From Ascarosepion bandense (taxonomy: Eukaryota; Mollusca; Cephalopoda; Sepiida; Sepiidae): a stretch of DNA of 64,000 nucleotides. The notes under the pieces are model-generated. The model was not told the DNA's origin and did not search any database. It saw only the letters and a program-made list of their open reading frames with translations. The stretch lies in the NCBI GenBank assembly GCA_037127315.1, contig JBBBDQ010000445.1, positions 697,001 through 761,000 of the forward strand. Reading direction: 5' to 3'. Made by a program: the position numbers and the translations under genes. Shown piece after piece: positions 14,401 to 29,400 of this stretch (position 1 is the stretch's first letter; each line of letters begins with the position of its first letter).

Positions 14401-17400
14401 ATGAATATAGCTTCCCTTTACCTTTTCTATAAATATTTTCATGGTAATTGTTCTGATGAGCTTTCCTGCTGGTACCTAGACTTTATGATTTAAACCCTTA
14501 ATATAGCTTTCCTTCACCTTTCTATAAATATTTTCATGGTAATTGTTCTGGTGACTTTCCTCTTTGGTACCTAGCTTTATGAATTTAAGCCATAATATAG
14601 CTTCCCTTTTTATTTTCTATAAATATTTTCATGGTAATTGTTCTGATGAGCTTTCCTCTTGCAGTGCCTAGACTTTACAAGATTTCAGCCACAGCATAGC
14701 TTCCCTTTATACATAAATATCTTTCTGCACATTAATTGTTCTGATGAGCTTTCTCTTTGGTACCTAGACTTTATATGAATTTAAGCCATAATATAGCTTC
14801 CCTTTTACCTTTTCTATAAATATTTTCATGGTAATTGTTCTGATGAGCTTTCCTCTTTGGTACCTAGACTTTATGAATTTAAGCCATAATATGTCTTCCT
14901 TACCTTTTTCTATAAAATATTTTCATAGTAATTGTTCTGATGAGCTTTCCTCTTGGTACCTAGACTTTATGAATTTAAACCATAATATGCTTCCCTTTAC
15001 CTTTTCTATAAATATTTTCATGGTAATTGTTCTGATGAGCTTTCCTCTTTGGTACCTAGACTTTACTGAATTTAAAGCATAATATAGCTTCCTTTACCTT
15101 TCTATAAATATTTTCATAAATTAATTGTTCTGATAAGCTTCCTCTTTGGTACCTAGACTTTATGAATTTAAGCCATAATATGGCTTCCCTTTACCTTTTC
15201 TATAAATATTTTCATGGTAATTGTTCTGATGAGCTTTCCTCTTTGAGTACCTAGACTTTATGAATTTAAGCCATAATATAGCTTTACTTTACCTTTTCTA
15301 TAAATATTTTCATGGTAATTGTTCACCCGATGAACTTTTCCTCTTTGGTACTAGACTTTATAGATGCCAATAATACGCTTCCCTTTGCTTTTCTATAAAT
15401 ATTTTCATGTAATTGTTCTGATGAGCTTTCACTGCTTTGGTACCTAGACTTTATGAATTTAAGCCATAATATAACTTCCTTTACCTTTTCTATAAATATT
15501 TTCATGGTAATTGTTCTGATGAGCTTTCCTCTTTGGTACCTAGACTTTATGAATTTAAATAATAATATGCTTCCCTTTACCTTTTCTAAATATTTTCATG
15601 GTAATTGTTCTGATGAGCTTTCCTCTTTGGTACCTAGAACTTTACTGAATTTAAGCCATAATATAGCTTCCCTTTACCTTTTCTATAAATATTTTCATGG
15701 TAATTGTTCTGATGAGCTTTCCTCTTTGGTACCTAGACTTTATGAATTTAAGCCATAATACTTCCTTTACCTTTTCTATAAATATTTTCATGGTAATTGT
15801 TCTGATGAGCTTTCCTCTTTTTGTTTTCTTTTTATGAATTTAAACCATAATATAGCTTCCCTTTACCTTTTCTATAAATATTTTCATGGTAATTGTTCTG
15901 ATGAGCTTTCCTCTTTGGGTACCTAGACTTTATGAATTTAAGCCATAATGCAGCTTCCCTTTACCTTTTCTATAAATATTTTCATGGTAATTGTTCTGAT
16001 GAGCTCTTTGGTACCTAGACTTTATGAATTTAAACTGTTAATGGCTTCCCCTTTACCTTTTCTATAAATATTTTCATGGTAATTGTTCTGATGAGCTTTC
16101 CTCTTTTACCTAGACTTTATGAATTTCAGCCATAATATAGCTTACCTTTACCTTTTCTATAAATATTTTCATGGTAATTGTTCTGATAAGCTTTCCTCTT
16201 TGGTACCTAGACTTTATGAATTTAAGCCATAATATAACCCTTTACCTTTTCTATAAATATTTTCATGGTAATTGTTCTGATGAGCTTTTCCTCTTTGGGT
16301 ACCTAGACTTTATGAATTTAAGCCATAATATAGCTTCTCTTTACCTTTTTCTCATCCTTTTCATGGTAATTGTTCTGATAAGCTTTCCTATTTGGTACCT
16401 AGACTTTATGAATTTCAGCCATAATATAGCTTACCTTTACCTTTTCTATAAATATTTTCATGGTAATTGTTCTGATGAGCTTTCCTCTTTGGTACCTAGA
16501 CTTTATGAATTTAAGCCATAATATAGCTTCTCTTTACCTTTTCTATAAATATTTTCATGGTAATTGTTCTGATAAGCTTTCCTCTTTGGTACCTAGACTT
16601 TATGAATTTCAGCCATAATATAGCTTACCTTTACCTTTTCTATAAATATTTTCATGGTAATTGTTCTGATAAGCTTTCCTCTTTGGTACCTAGACTTTAT
16701 GAATTTAAGCCATAATATAGCTTCCCTTTACCTTTTCTATAAATATTTTCATGGTAATTGTTCTGATGAGCTTTCCTCTTTGGTACCTAGACTTTATGAA
16801 TTTAAGCCATAATATAGCTTCCCTTTACCTTTTCTATAAATATTTTTATGGTAATTGTTCTGATAAGCTTTCCTCTTTGGTACCTAGACTTTATGAATTT
16901 AAGCCATAATATAGCTTCCCTTTACCTTTTCTATAAATATTTTCATGGTAATTGTTCTGATAAGCTTTCCTCTTTGGTACCTAGACTTTATGAATTTCAG
17001 CCATAATATAGCTTCCCTTTACCTTTTCTATAAATATTTTTATGGTAATAGTTCTGATAAGCTTTCCTCTTTGGTACCTAGACTTTATGAATCTAAGCCA
17101 TAATATAGTCTTCTTTACCTTTTCCATAAATATTTTCACATGGTAATTGTTCATTGAGCTTTCCCTCTTGGTACCTAGACTTTATGAATTTCAGCCATAA
17201 TATAGCTTCTCTTTTTTTACCTTTCTATAAATATTTTCATGGTAATTGTTCTGATAATCTTTCCTCTTTGGTACCTAGACTTTATGAATTTCAGCCATAA
17301 TATAGCTTTACCTTTTCTATAAATATTTTCATGGTACTTGTTCTGATGAGTTTTCCTCTTGTACCTAGACTTTATATGAATTTCAGCCATAATATAGCTT

Positions 17401-20400
17401 CTCTTTACCTTTTCTATAATATTTTCATGGTAATTGTTCTGATAAGCTTTCCTCTTGGTACCTAGACTTTATGAATTTAAGCCACAATATAGCTTCCCTT
17501 TACCTTTCTATAAATATTTTCATGTAATTATTCTGATGAGCTTTCCTCTTTGGTACCAGACTTTTATGAATTCAAGCCATAATATAGCTTCTCTTACCTT
17601 TTCTATAAATATTTTCTGCTGGTAATTGTTCTGATAAGCTTTCCTCTTTGGTACCTAGACTTTTATGAATTTAAGCCATACTACATAGCTTCCCTTACCT
17701 TTTCTATAAATATTTTCATGGTAATTGCTCCTGATGAGCTTTCCTCTTTGGTACCTAGACTTTATGAATTTAAGCCATAATATAGCTTCCTTTACCTTTT
17801 CCATAAATATTTTCATGGTAATTGTTCTGATGAGCTTTCCTCTTGGTGCCCAGACTTTATGAATTTCAGCCATAATATATTTCTTCTTTACCTTTTCTAT
17901 AAAATATTTTCATGGTAATTGTTCTGATAAGCTTTCCTCTCTTGTACCTAGGACTTTATGAATTTAAGCCATAATATAGCTTCCCTTTACCTTTTCCATA
18001 AATATTTTCATGGTAATTGTTCTGATGAGCTTTCCTCTTGGTACCTAGACTTTATGAATTTCAGCCATAATATAGCTTTCTTTACTCTTTCATAAATATT
18101 TTCATGGTAATTGTCTCTGATAAGCTTCTCTTGGTACCAAGACTTTATGAATTTCAGCCATAATATAGCTTCTCTTTACCTTTTCTATAAATATTTTTAT
18201 GGTAATTGTTCTGATAAGCTTTCCTCTTTGGTACCTAGACTTTATGAATTTCAGCCATAATATAGCTTCCCTTTACCTTTTCTATAAATATTTTCATGGT
18301 AATTGTTCTGATAAGCTTCTTCCTCTTTGGTACCTAGACTTTATGAATTTAAGCCATAATATAGCTTCCTTTACCTTTCCATAAATATTTTCATGGTAAT
18401 TGTTCTGATGAGCTTTCCCTCTTGGTACCTAGACTTTATGAATTTCAGCCATAGCTTCTCTTTACCTTTTCTATAAATATTTTCATGTAATTACCCTGAT
18501 AAGCTTTCCTCTTTGGTACCTAGACTTATGTGAATTTAAGCCATAATATAGCTTCCCTTTACCTTTTCCATAAATATTTTCATGGTAATTGTTCTGATGA
18601 GCTTTCTCTTTGGTACCTAGACTTTATGAATTTAAGCCATAATATAGCTTCCTTTACCTTTTCCATAAATATTTTCATGGTAATTGTTCTGATGAGCTTT
18701 CCTCTTTGGTACCTAGACTTTATGAATTTAGCCATAATATAGCTTCCCTTTACCTTTCCATAAATATTTTCATGGTAATTGTTCTGATGAGCTTTCCTCT
18801 TTGGTACCTAGACTTTATGAATTTCAGCCATAATATAGCTTCTCTTTACCTTTTTCTATAAATATTTTCATGGTAATTGTTCTGATAAGCTTTCCCTCTT
18901 TGGTACCTAGACTTTATGAATTTCAGCCATAATATAGCTTCTCTTACCTTTCTATAAATATTTTCATGGTAATTGTTCTGATAAGCTTTCCTTTTGGTAC
19001 CTAGACTTTATGAATTTCATAGCCATAATATAGCTTCTCTTTACCTTTTCTATAAATATTTTCATGGTAATTGTTCTGATAAGCTTTCCTCTTTTGGTAC
19101 TTAGACTTTTATGAATTTCAGCCATAATATAGCTTCTCTTTACCTTTTCTATAAATATTTATGGTAATTGTTCTGATAAGCTTTCCTCTTTGGTACCTAG
19201 ACTTTATGAATTTAAGCCATAATATAGCTTCCTTACCTTTTCCATAAATATTTTCATGGTAATTGTTCTGATGAGCTTTCCTCTTTTGGTACCTAGACTT
19301 TATGAATTTCATAGCCATAATATAGCTTCTCTTTACCTTTTCTATAAATATTTTCATGGTAATTGTTCTGATGAGTTTTCCTCTTTGGTACCTAGACTTT
19401 ATGAATTTAAGCCATAATATATTTCCTTTACCTTTTCTATAAATATTTTCATGTAATTGTTCTGATGAGCTTTCCTCTTTGGTACCTAGACTTTATGAAT
19501 TTAAGCCATATAATATAGCTTCCCTTTACCTTTTCTATAAATATTTTCATGGTAATTGTTCTGATGTTTTCCTCTTTGGTACCTAGACTTATGAATTTAA
19601 GCCATAATATAGCTTCCCTTTACCTTTTCTATAAATATTTTCATGGTAATTGTTCTGATGAGCTTTCCTCTTTGGTACCTAGACTTTATGAATTTAAGCC
19701 ATAATATAGCTTCCTTTACCTTTTCTATAAATATTTTCATGGTAATTGTTCTGATGAGCTTTCCTCTTTGGTACCTAGACTTTATGAATTTAAGCCATAA
19801 TATAGCTCTCTTTACCTTTTCTATAAATATTTTCATGGTAATTGTTCTGATGAGCTTTCCTCTTTTGGTACTAGACTTATGAATTTAAGCCATAATATAG
19901 CTTCCCTTTACCTTTTCTATAAATATTTTCATGGTAGTCATTGTTCTGATGAGCTTTTCCTCTTTGGTACCTAGACTTTTATGGAATTTAAGCCATAATA
20001 TAGCTTCCCTTTACCTTTTCTATAAATATTTTCATGGTAATTGTTCTGATGAGTTTTCCTCTTTGGTACCTAGATCAGTGAATTTAAGCCATAATATAGC
20101 TTCCCTTACCTTTTCTATAAATATTTTCATGGTTAAATGTTCTGATGAGCTTTTCCTCTTTGGTACTCTAGACTTTATGAATTTAAGCCATAATATAGCT
20201 TCCTTTACCTTTTCTATAAATATTTTCATGGTAATTGTTCTGATGAGCTTTCCTCTTTGGTACCTAGACTTTATGAATTTAAGCCATAATATAGCTTCCC
20301 TTTACTCCTTTTCTATAAATATTTTCATGGTAATTGTTCTGATGAGCTTCTCTTTGGTACCTAGACTTTATGAATTTAAGCCATAATATAGCTTTCCCTT

Positions 20401-23400
20401 TTACCTTTTCTATAAATATTTTCATGGTAATTGTTCTGATGAGCTTTCCTCTTTGGTACCTAGACTTTATGAATTTAAGCCATAATATAGCTTCCTTTAC
20501 CTTTTCTATAAATATTTTCAAAGTGGTAATTGTTCTTGATGAGCTTTCCTTTGGTACCTAGACTTTATGAATTTCAGCCATAATATAGCTTACTCCTTAC
20601 CTTTTCTATAAATATTTTCATGGTAATTGTTCTGATAAGCTTTCTCTTTGGTACCTAGACTTTATGAATTTAAGCCATAATATACTTTTACCTTTTCTAT
20701 AAATATTTTCATGGTAATTGTTCTGATGAGCTTTCCCTCTTTGGTACCTAGACTTTATGAATTTAAGCCATAATATAGCTTCTCTTTACCTTTTCTATAA
20801 ATATTTTCTATGGTAATTGTTCTGATAAGCTTTCCTTGGTACCTAGACTTTATGAATTTCAGCCATAATATAGCTTACCTTTACCTTTTCTATAAATATT
20901 TTCATGGTAATTGTTCTGATGAGCTTTCCTTTTGGTGCCTAGACTTTATGAATTTAAGCCATAATATAGCTTCTTTACCTTTTCTATAAATATTTTCATG
21001 GTAATTGTTCTGATAAGCTTTCCTCTTTGGTACCTAGACTTTATGAATTTCTTAGCCATAATATAGCTTACCTTTACCTTTTCTATAAATATTTTCATGG
21101 TAATTGTTCTGATAAGCTTTCCTCTTTTGGTACCTAGACTTTATGAATTTAAGCCATAATATAGCTTCCCTTTACCTTTTCTATAAATATTTTCATGGTA
21201 ATTGTTCTGATGAGCTTTCCTCTTTTGGTACCTAGACTTTTTATGAATTTAAGCCATAATATAGCTTCCTCATCCCTTTTCTATAAATATTTTTATGGTA
21301 ATTGTTCTGCTTTCCTCTTTGGTACCTAGACTTTATTAATTTAAGCCATAGCTTCCCTTTACCTTTTCTATAAATATTTTCATGGTAATTGTTCTGATAA
21401 GCTTTCCTCTTTGGTACTAGATTTTATGAATTTCAGCCAATATAGCTTCCCTTTACCTTTTCTATAAATATTTTTATGGTAATTGTTCTGATAAGCTTTC
21501 CCTCTTTTGGTACCTAGACTTATGAATTTAAGCCATAATATAGCTTCCCTTTACCTTTTCCATAAATATTTTCATGGTAATTGTTCTGATGAGCTTTCCT
21601 CTTTGGTGCCTAGGACTTTATGAATTTCAGCCATAATATAGCTTTACCTTTTCTATAAATATTTTCATGGTAATTGTTCTGATAATCTTTCCTCTTGGTA
21701 CCTAGACTTTATGAATTTCAGCCATAATATAGCTTCTCTTTACCTTTTCTATAAATATTTTCATGGTAATTGTTCTGATGAGCTTTCCTCTTGGTACCTA
21801 GACTTTATGAATTTCCAGCCATAATATAGCTTCTTTACCTTTTCTATAAATATTTTCATGGTAATTGTTCTGATAAGCTTTCCTCTTGGTACCTAGACTT
21901 TATGAATTTAAGCCATAATATATTTCCCTTACCTTTTCTATAAATATTTTCATGGTAATTGTTCTGATGAGCTTTCCTTGGTACCTAGACTTTATGAATT
22001 TAAGCCATAATATAGCTTCTCTTTACCTTTTCTATAAATATTTTTCATGGTAATTGTTCTGATAAGCTCTCTTGGTACCTAGACTTTATGAATTTCAGCC
22101 ATAATATAGCTTCTCTTTACCTTTTCTATAAATATTTTTATGGTAATTATGTTCTGATAAGCTTTCCTCTTCTTTGGTACCTAGACTTTATGAATTTAAG
22201 CTATGCTTTATAGCTTCCCTTTACCTTTTCCACAAATATTTTCATGGTAATTGTTCTGATGAGCTTTCCTCTTTGGTACCTAGACTTTTATGACTTCAGC
22301 CATAATATAGCTTCTCTTTTACCTTTCTATAAATATTTTCATGGTAATTGTTCTGATAAGCTTTCCTTGGTACCTAGACTTTAATTCTAGCCATAATATA
22401 GCTTCTCTTACCTTTTCTATAAATATTTTCATGGTAATTGTCTCATTGCTTCTCTCTTGGTACCTAGAGCCTTATGAATTTCAGCCATAATATGCTTCTC
22501 TTTACCTTTTCTATAAATATTTTCAAGGGTAATGTTCTGATGTTTTCCTCTTTGGTACCTAGACTTTATGAATTTTAAGCCAATATATTTCCCTTTACCT
22601 TTTCTATAAATATTTTCATGGTAATTGTTCTGATAAGCTTTCCTCTTTTGGTACCTAGACTTTATGAATTTAAGCCATAATATAGCTTCCCTTTACCTTT
22701 TCTAAAAATATTTTCATGGTAATTGTTCTGATGAGCTTTCCTCTTTGGTACCTAGACTTTATGAATTTAAGCCATAACATAGCTTCCCTTTACCTTTTCT
22801 ATAAATATTTTCATGGTAATTGTTCTGATGAGCTTTCCTCTTTGGTACCTTGACTTCTATGAATTTAAGTCATAATAGGCTTCCCTTTACCTTTTCTATA
22901 AATATTTTCATGGTAATTGTTCTGATAAGCTTTCTCTTTGGTACCTAGACTTACAGAATTTAAGCCATAATATAGCCTCTATCTTTCTATAAATATTTTC
23001 ATGGTAATTGTCTTGATGAGTTTTCCTCTTTAAATGCAGACTTTATGAATTTCAGCCATAATATAGCTTCTCTTTACCTTTTCTATAAATATTTTCATGG
23101 TAATTGTTCTGATAAGCTTTCCTCTTTGGTACCTAGACTTTATGAATTTAAGCCATAATATAGCTTCCCTTTACCTTTTCTATAAATATTTTCATGGTAA
23201 TTGTTCTGATAAGTCTTTCCTCTTTGGTACCTAGACTTTATGAATTTAAGCCATAATAGCTTCCCTACCTTTTCTATAAATATTTTCATGGTAATTGTTC
23301 TGATGAGCTTTCCTCTTTGGTACCTAGACTTTATGAATTTAAGCCATAATATAGCTTCCCTTACCTTTTCTATAAATATTTTCATGGTAATTGTTCTGAT

Positions 23401-26400
23401 GAGCTTTCCTCTTTGTACCTAGACTTATGTGAATTTCAGCCATAATATGCTTCTCTTTTACCTTTTTCTATAAATATTTTCATGGTAATTGTTCTGATAA
23501 GCTTTCCTCTTTGGTACCTAGACTTTTATGAATTAAGCCATAATATAGCTTCCCTTTACCTTTTCTATAAATATTTTCATGGTAATTGTTCTGATGAGCT
23601 TTCCTTTACACTTAGACTTCATGAATTTAAGCCATAATATATAGCTTCCTTACCTTTCTATAAATATTTTCATGGTAATTGTTCATGTTTTCCTCTTTTG
23701 GTACCTAATTTATGAATTTAATACAATATAGCTTCCCTTTACCTTTTCTATAAATATTTTCATGGTAATTGTTCTGATGAGCTTTCCTCTTTGGTACCTA
23801 GACTTTATGAATTTAAGCCATAATATAGCTTCCTTTACCTTTTCTATAAATATTTTTATGGTAATTGTTCTGGATAAGCTTTCCTTGGTACCTTAGACTT
23901 TATGAATTTAAGCCATAATATAGCTTCCTTTACCTTTTCTATAAATATTTTCATGGTAATTGTTCTCCATAAGCTTTCCTCTTTGGTACCTAGACTTTAT
24001 GAATTTCAGCCATAATATAGCCTCCCTTTACCTTTCTATAAATATTTTTATGGTAATTGTTCTGATAAGCTTTCCTTTGGTACCTAGACTTTATGAATTT
24101 CAGCCATAATATAGCTTCCTTTACCTTTTCCATAAATATTTTCATGGTAATTGTTCTGATGATATTTTCCCTTGGTACCTAGACTTTTATGAATTTCAGC
24201 CATAGCTTCTTTACCTTTTCTATAAATATTTTCAAGGTAATTGTTCTGATAATCTTTCCTCTTTGGTACCCAGACCTTATGAATCTCCAGCCATAATACA
24301 GCTTCTCTTTACCTTTTCTATAAATATTTTCATGGTAATTGTTCAGATGAGCTTTCCTCTTTTGGTACCCAGGACTTTATGAATTTCAGCCATAATATAG
24401 CTTCTCTTTACCTTTTCTATAAATATTTTCATGAAATTGTTCTGATAAGCTTTTCCTCTTTGGTACCTAGACTTTATGAATTTAAGCCATAATATAGCTT
24501 CCCTTTACCTTTTCTATAAATATTTTCATGGTAATTGTTCTGATGAGCTTTCCTTTGGTACCCAGACTTTATGAATGGCCACATAGCTTCTTTACCCCAT
24601 AAATATTTTCATGGTAATTGTTCTGATGTTTTCCTTGGTACTCTAGATCATACTTAAGCCATAATATAGCTTCCCTTACCTTTTCTATAAATATTTTCAT
24701 GGTAATTGTTCTGATGAGCTTTCTCTTTGGTACCCAGACTTTATGAATTTAAGCCATAATATAGCTTCCTTTACCTTTTCCATAAATATTTTCACAATTG
24801 TTCTGATGAGTTTTCCTTTTGGTACCTAGACTTTATGAATTTTGGCCATAATATGGCTTTCTTACCTTTCTATAAATATTTTCATGGTAATTGTTCTGAT
24901 AAGCTTTCCTTGGTACAGACTTTATGAATTTAAGCCATAACATAGCCTCTTTACCTTTTCCATAAATATTTTCATGGTAATTGTTCTGATGAGCTTTCCT
25001 CTTTGGTACCTAGACTTTATGAATTTCAGCCATAATATAGCTTCTCTTTACCTTTTCAAATATTTTCATGGTAATTGTTCTGATAAGCTTTTCTTGGTAC
25101 CTAGACTTTATGAATTTCAGCCATAATATAGCTTTCTTACCTTTTCTATAAATATTTTTATGGTAATTGTTCTGATAAGCTTTCCTCTTTGGTACCTAGA
25201 CTTTATGAATTTACAGCTTACAATATAGCCCTTTACCTTTTCTATAAATATTTTCATGGTAATTGTTCTGATAAGCTCTTTGGTACCTAGACTTTATGAA
25301 TTTAAGCCAATATAGCTTCCCTTTACCTTTTCCATAAATATTTTCATGGTAATTGTTCTGATGAGCTTTCTCTCTTGGTACCTAGACTTTATGAATTTCC
25401 AGCCATAATATAGCTTCTCTTTACCTTTTCGTATAAATATTTTCATGGTAATTGTCTCTGATAAGCTTCTTGCACCTAGACTTTATGAATTCTAAGCCAC
25501 AATATAGTTTCTTTACCTTTTCCATAAATATTTTTCATGGTAATTGTTCTGATGAGCTTTCCTCTTTGGCACTCAGACTTTATGAATTTGAAGGTCATAA
25601 CATAGCTTCCTTTACCTTTTCCATAAATATTTTCATGGTAATTGTTCTGATGAGCTTTCCTTCAGTACCTAGACTTGGTGAATTTAAGCCATAATACAGC
25701 TTCCCTTTACCTTTTCCATAAATATTTTCATGGTAATTGTTCATTGTGAGCTTTCTCTTGGTACCAGACTTTATGAATTTCAGCCACAATATAGCCTTCT
25801 CTCTTTCTTACCTTTTACAAATATTTTCATGGTAATTGTTCTGATAAGCTTCCTCTTTGGTACCTAGACTTTTATGAATTTCAGCCATAATATAGCTTTC
25901 ATTTTCTATAAATATTTTCATGGTAATTGTTCACAAGCTTTTCTCTTTGGTACCCAGATTTCATGAATTTTCAGCCATAACATAGCTTTTCTTGATTTTC
26001 TATAAATATTTTCATGGTAATTGTTCTGATGAGCTTTCTCTTTGGTACCCAGACTTTATGAATTTCAGCCACAATATATTTCTTTACCTTTTCTATAAAT
26101 ATTTTCTTGCTGTAATTGTTCTGATAAGCTTTCTTGGTGCACTAGACTTTATGAATTACCACAATATAGCCTCCTTTTTATCTTTTTCTTATAAATATTT
26201 TCATGGTAATTGTTCTGATGTTTTCCTCTTTGGCACTAGACTTTATGAATTTAAGCCATAATATAAGCTCTCTTACCTTTTCTATAAATATTTTCATGGT
26301 AATTGTTCTGATGAGCTTCTCTTTGGTACCTTAGACTTTATGAATTTAAGCCATAATATAGCTTCCCTACCTTTTCTATAAATATTTTCATGGTAATTGT

Positions 26401-29400
26401 TCTGATGAGCTTTCCCTCTTGGTACCCAGACTTTATGAATTTCAGTTTCACAATATAGCTTCTCCTACCTTTTCTACAAATATTTTCATGGTAATTGTTC
26501 TGATAAGCTTTCCTTGGTACCTAGACTTTATGAATTTAAGCCATAATATAGCTTCCCTTACCTTTTCTATAAATATTTTCATGGTAATTGTTCTTGATGA
26601 GCTTTCCTCTTTGGCACCAGACTTTACATCTCAGCCATAATATAGCTTCTCTTTACCTTTTCTATAAATATTTTCATGGTAATTGTTCTGATAAGCTTTC
26701 CTCTTGGTACCCAGACTTTATGAATTTAAGCCATAATATAGCCTTTACCTTTTCTATAAATATTTTCATGGTAATTGTTCTGATAAGCTTTCTCCTCTTT
26801 GGTACCTAGACTTCAGAATTTAAGCCATACATAGCTTCCCTTTACCTTTTCATAAATATTTTCATGGTAATTGTTCCTACGAGCTTTCCTCTTGGTACCT
26901 AGACTTTATGAATTTAAGCCATAACATAGCTTCCCTCACCTTTTTCTATAAATATTTTCAGTAATTGTTCTGATGAGCTTTCCTTCTTGGCACCTAGACT
27001 TTATGAATTTCAGCCATAATATAGCTTCTCTTTACCTTTTCTATAAATATTTTCATGGTAATTGTTCTGATGTTTTCCTCTTTGGTACCCAGACTTTATG
27101 AATTTAAGCCATAACATAGCTTCCCCTTACCTTTTCTATAAATATTTTCATGGTAATTGTTCTGAGAGCTTTCCTCTGGTACCTAGACTTTATGAATTTA
27201 AGCCATAATATAGCTTCCCTTTACCTTTTCTATAAATATTTTCATGGTAATTGTTCTGATGTTTCTCTCTTTGGTACCTAGACTTTAAGTAATTTAAGCC
27301 ACAATATAGCTTCCCTTTACCTTTTCTATAAATATTTTCATGGTAATTGTTCTGATGAGCTTTCCTCTTTGGTACCTAGACTTATGAATTCTGTCATAAT
27401 ATAGCTTCCCTTTACCTTTTCTATAAATATTTTTATGGTAATTGTTCTGATAAGCTTTCCTCTTAGTACCTAGACTTTATGAATTTAAGCCATAACATAG
27501 CTTCCCTTTAATTTTTCTATAAATATTTTCATGGTAATTGTTCTGATAAGCTTTCCCTTCTTTGGTACCTAGACTTTATGAATTTCAGAACATAATATAG
27601 CTTCCTCTTTACCTTTTCTATAAATATTTTTATGGTAATTGTTCTGATAAGCTTTCCTCTTTTGGTACCTAGACTTTATGAATTTCAGCCATAATATAGC
27701 TTCCTCACCTTTTCCATAAATATTTTCATGGTAATTGTTCTGATGAGCTTTCCTCTTTGGTACCCAGACTTTATGAATTTCAGCCATAATATAGCTTCTC
27801 TTTACCTTTTCTATAAATATTTTCATGGTAATTGTTCTGATAATCTTTCCTCTTTTGGTACCTAGACTTTATGAATTTCAGCCATAATATAGCTTCTCTT
27901 ACCTTTCTGAAAATATTTTCATGGTAATTGTTCTGATGAGCTTTCCTCTTGGTACCTAGACTTTATGAATTTCAGCCATAATATAGCTTCTTTACCTTTT
28001 CTATAAATATTTTCAAGTGGTAATTGTCTTGATAAGCTTTCCTCTTTGGTACCTAGACTTTATGAATTTAAGCCATAATATAGCTTCCCTTTACCTTTTC
28101 TATAAATATTTTCATGGTAATTGTTCTGATGAGCTTCCTTTTTGGTACCTAGACTTTATGAATTAAGCCATAATATAGCTTCTCTTTACCTTTTCTATAA
28201 ATATTTTCATGGTAATTGTTCTGATAAGCTTTCCCTCTTTGGTACCTAGACTTTATGAATTTAAGCCATAATATAAGCTTCCCTTTTACCTTTTCTATAA
28301 ATATTTTCATGGTAATTGTTCTGATGAGCTTTCCTCTTTGGTAAACTACTTTCCTTGGTACCTAGACTTTATGAATTTAAGCCATAATATAGTTTCCCTT
28401 ACCTTTTCCATAAATATTTTCATGGTAATTGTTCTGATGAGCTTTCCTCTTTGGTACCTAGACTTTATGAATTTCAGCCATAATATAGCTTCTCTTACCT
28501 TTTCTATAAATATTTTCATGGTAATTGTTCTGATAAGCTTTCCTCTTTGCTACCTAGACTTTATGAATTTCAGCCATAATATAGCTTCTCTTACCTTTCT
28601 TATAAATATTTTTATGGTAATTGTTCTGATAAGCTTTCCTCTTTGGTACCTAGACTTTATGAATTTCAGCCATAATATAGCTTCCTTACCTTTCTATAAA
28701 TATTTTCATGGTAATTGTTCTGATAAGCTTTCCTCTTTGGTACCTAGACTTTATGAATTTAAGCCATAATATAGCTTCCCTTTACCTTTTCCATAAATAT
28801 TTTCATGGTAATTGTTCTGATGAGCTTTCCTTTGGTACCTAGACTTTATGAATTTCAGCCATAATATAGCTTCTCTTTACCTTTTCTATAAATATTTTCA
28901 TGGTAATTGTTCTGATAAGCTTTCCTCTTTTGGTACCTAGACTTTATGAATTTAAGCCATAATATAGTTTCCTTTACCTTTTCCATAAATATTTTCATGG
29001 TAATTGTTCTGATGAGCTTTCCTCTTGGTACCTAGACTTTATGAATTTAAGCCATAATATAGCTTCCTTTACCTTTTCCATAAATATTTTCATGGTAATT
29101 GTTCTGATGAGCTTTCCTCTTGGTACCTAGACTTTATGAATTTAAGCCATAATATAGCTTCCCTTACCTTTCCATAGCATTTTCATGGTAATTGTTCTGA
29201 TGAGCTTTCCTCTTTGGTACCTAGACTTTATGAATTTCAGCCATAATATAGCTTCTCTTTTACCTTTTCTATAAATATTTTCATGGTAATTGTTCTGATA
29301 AGCTTTCCTCTTTGGTACCTAGACTTTATGAATTTCAGCCATAATATAGCTTCCTCTCTTTTACCTTTTCTATAAATATTTTCATGGTAATTGTTCTGAT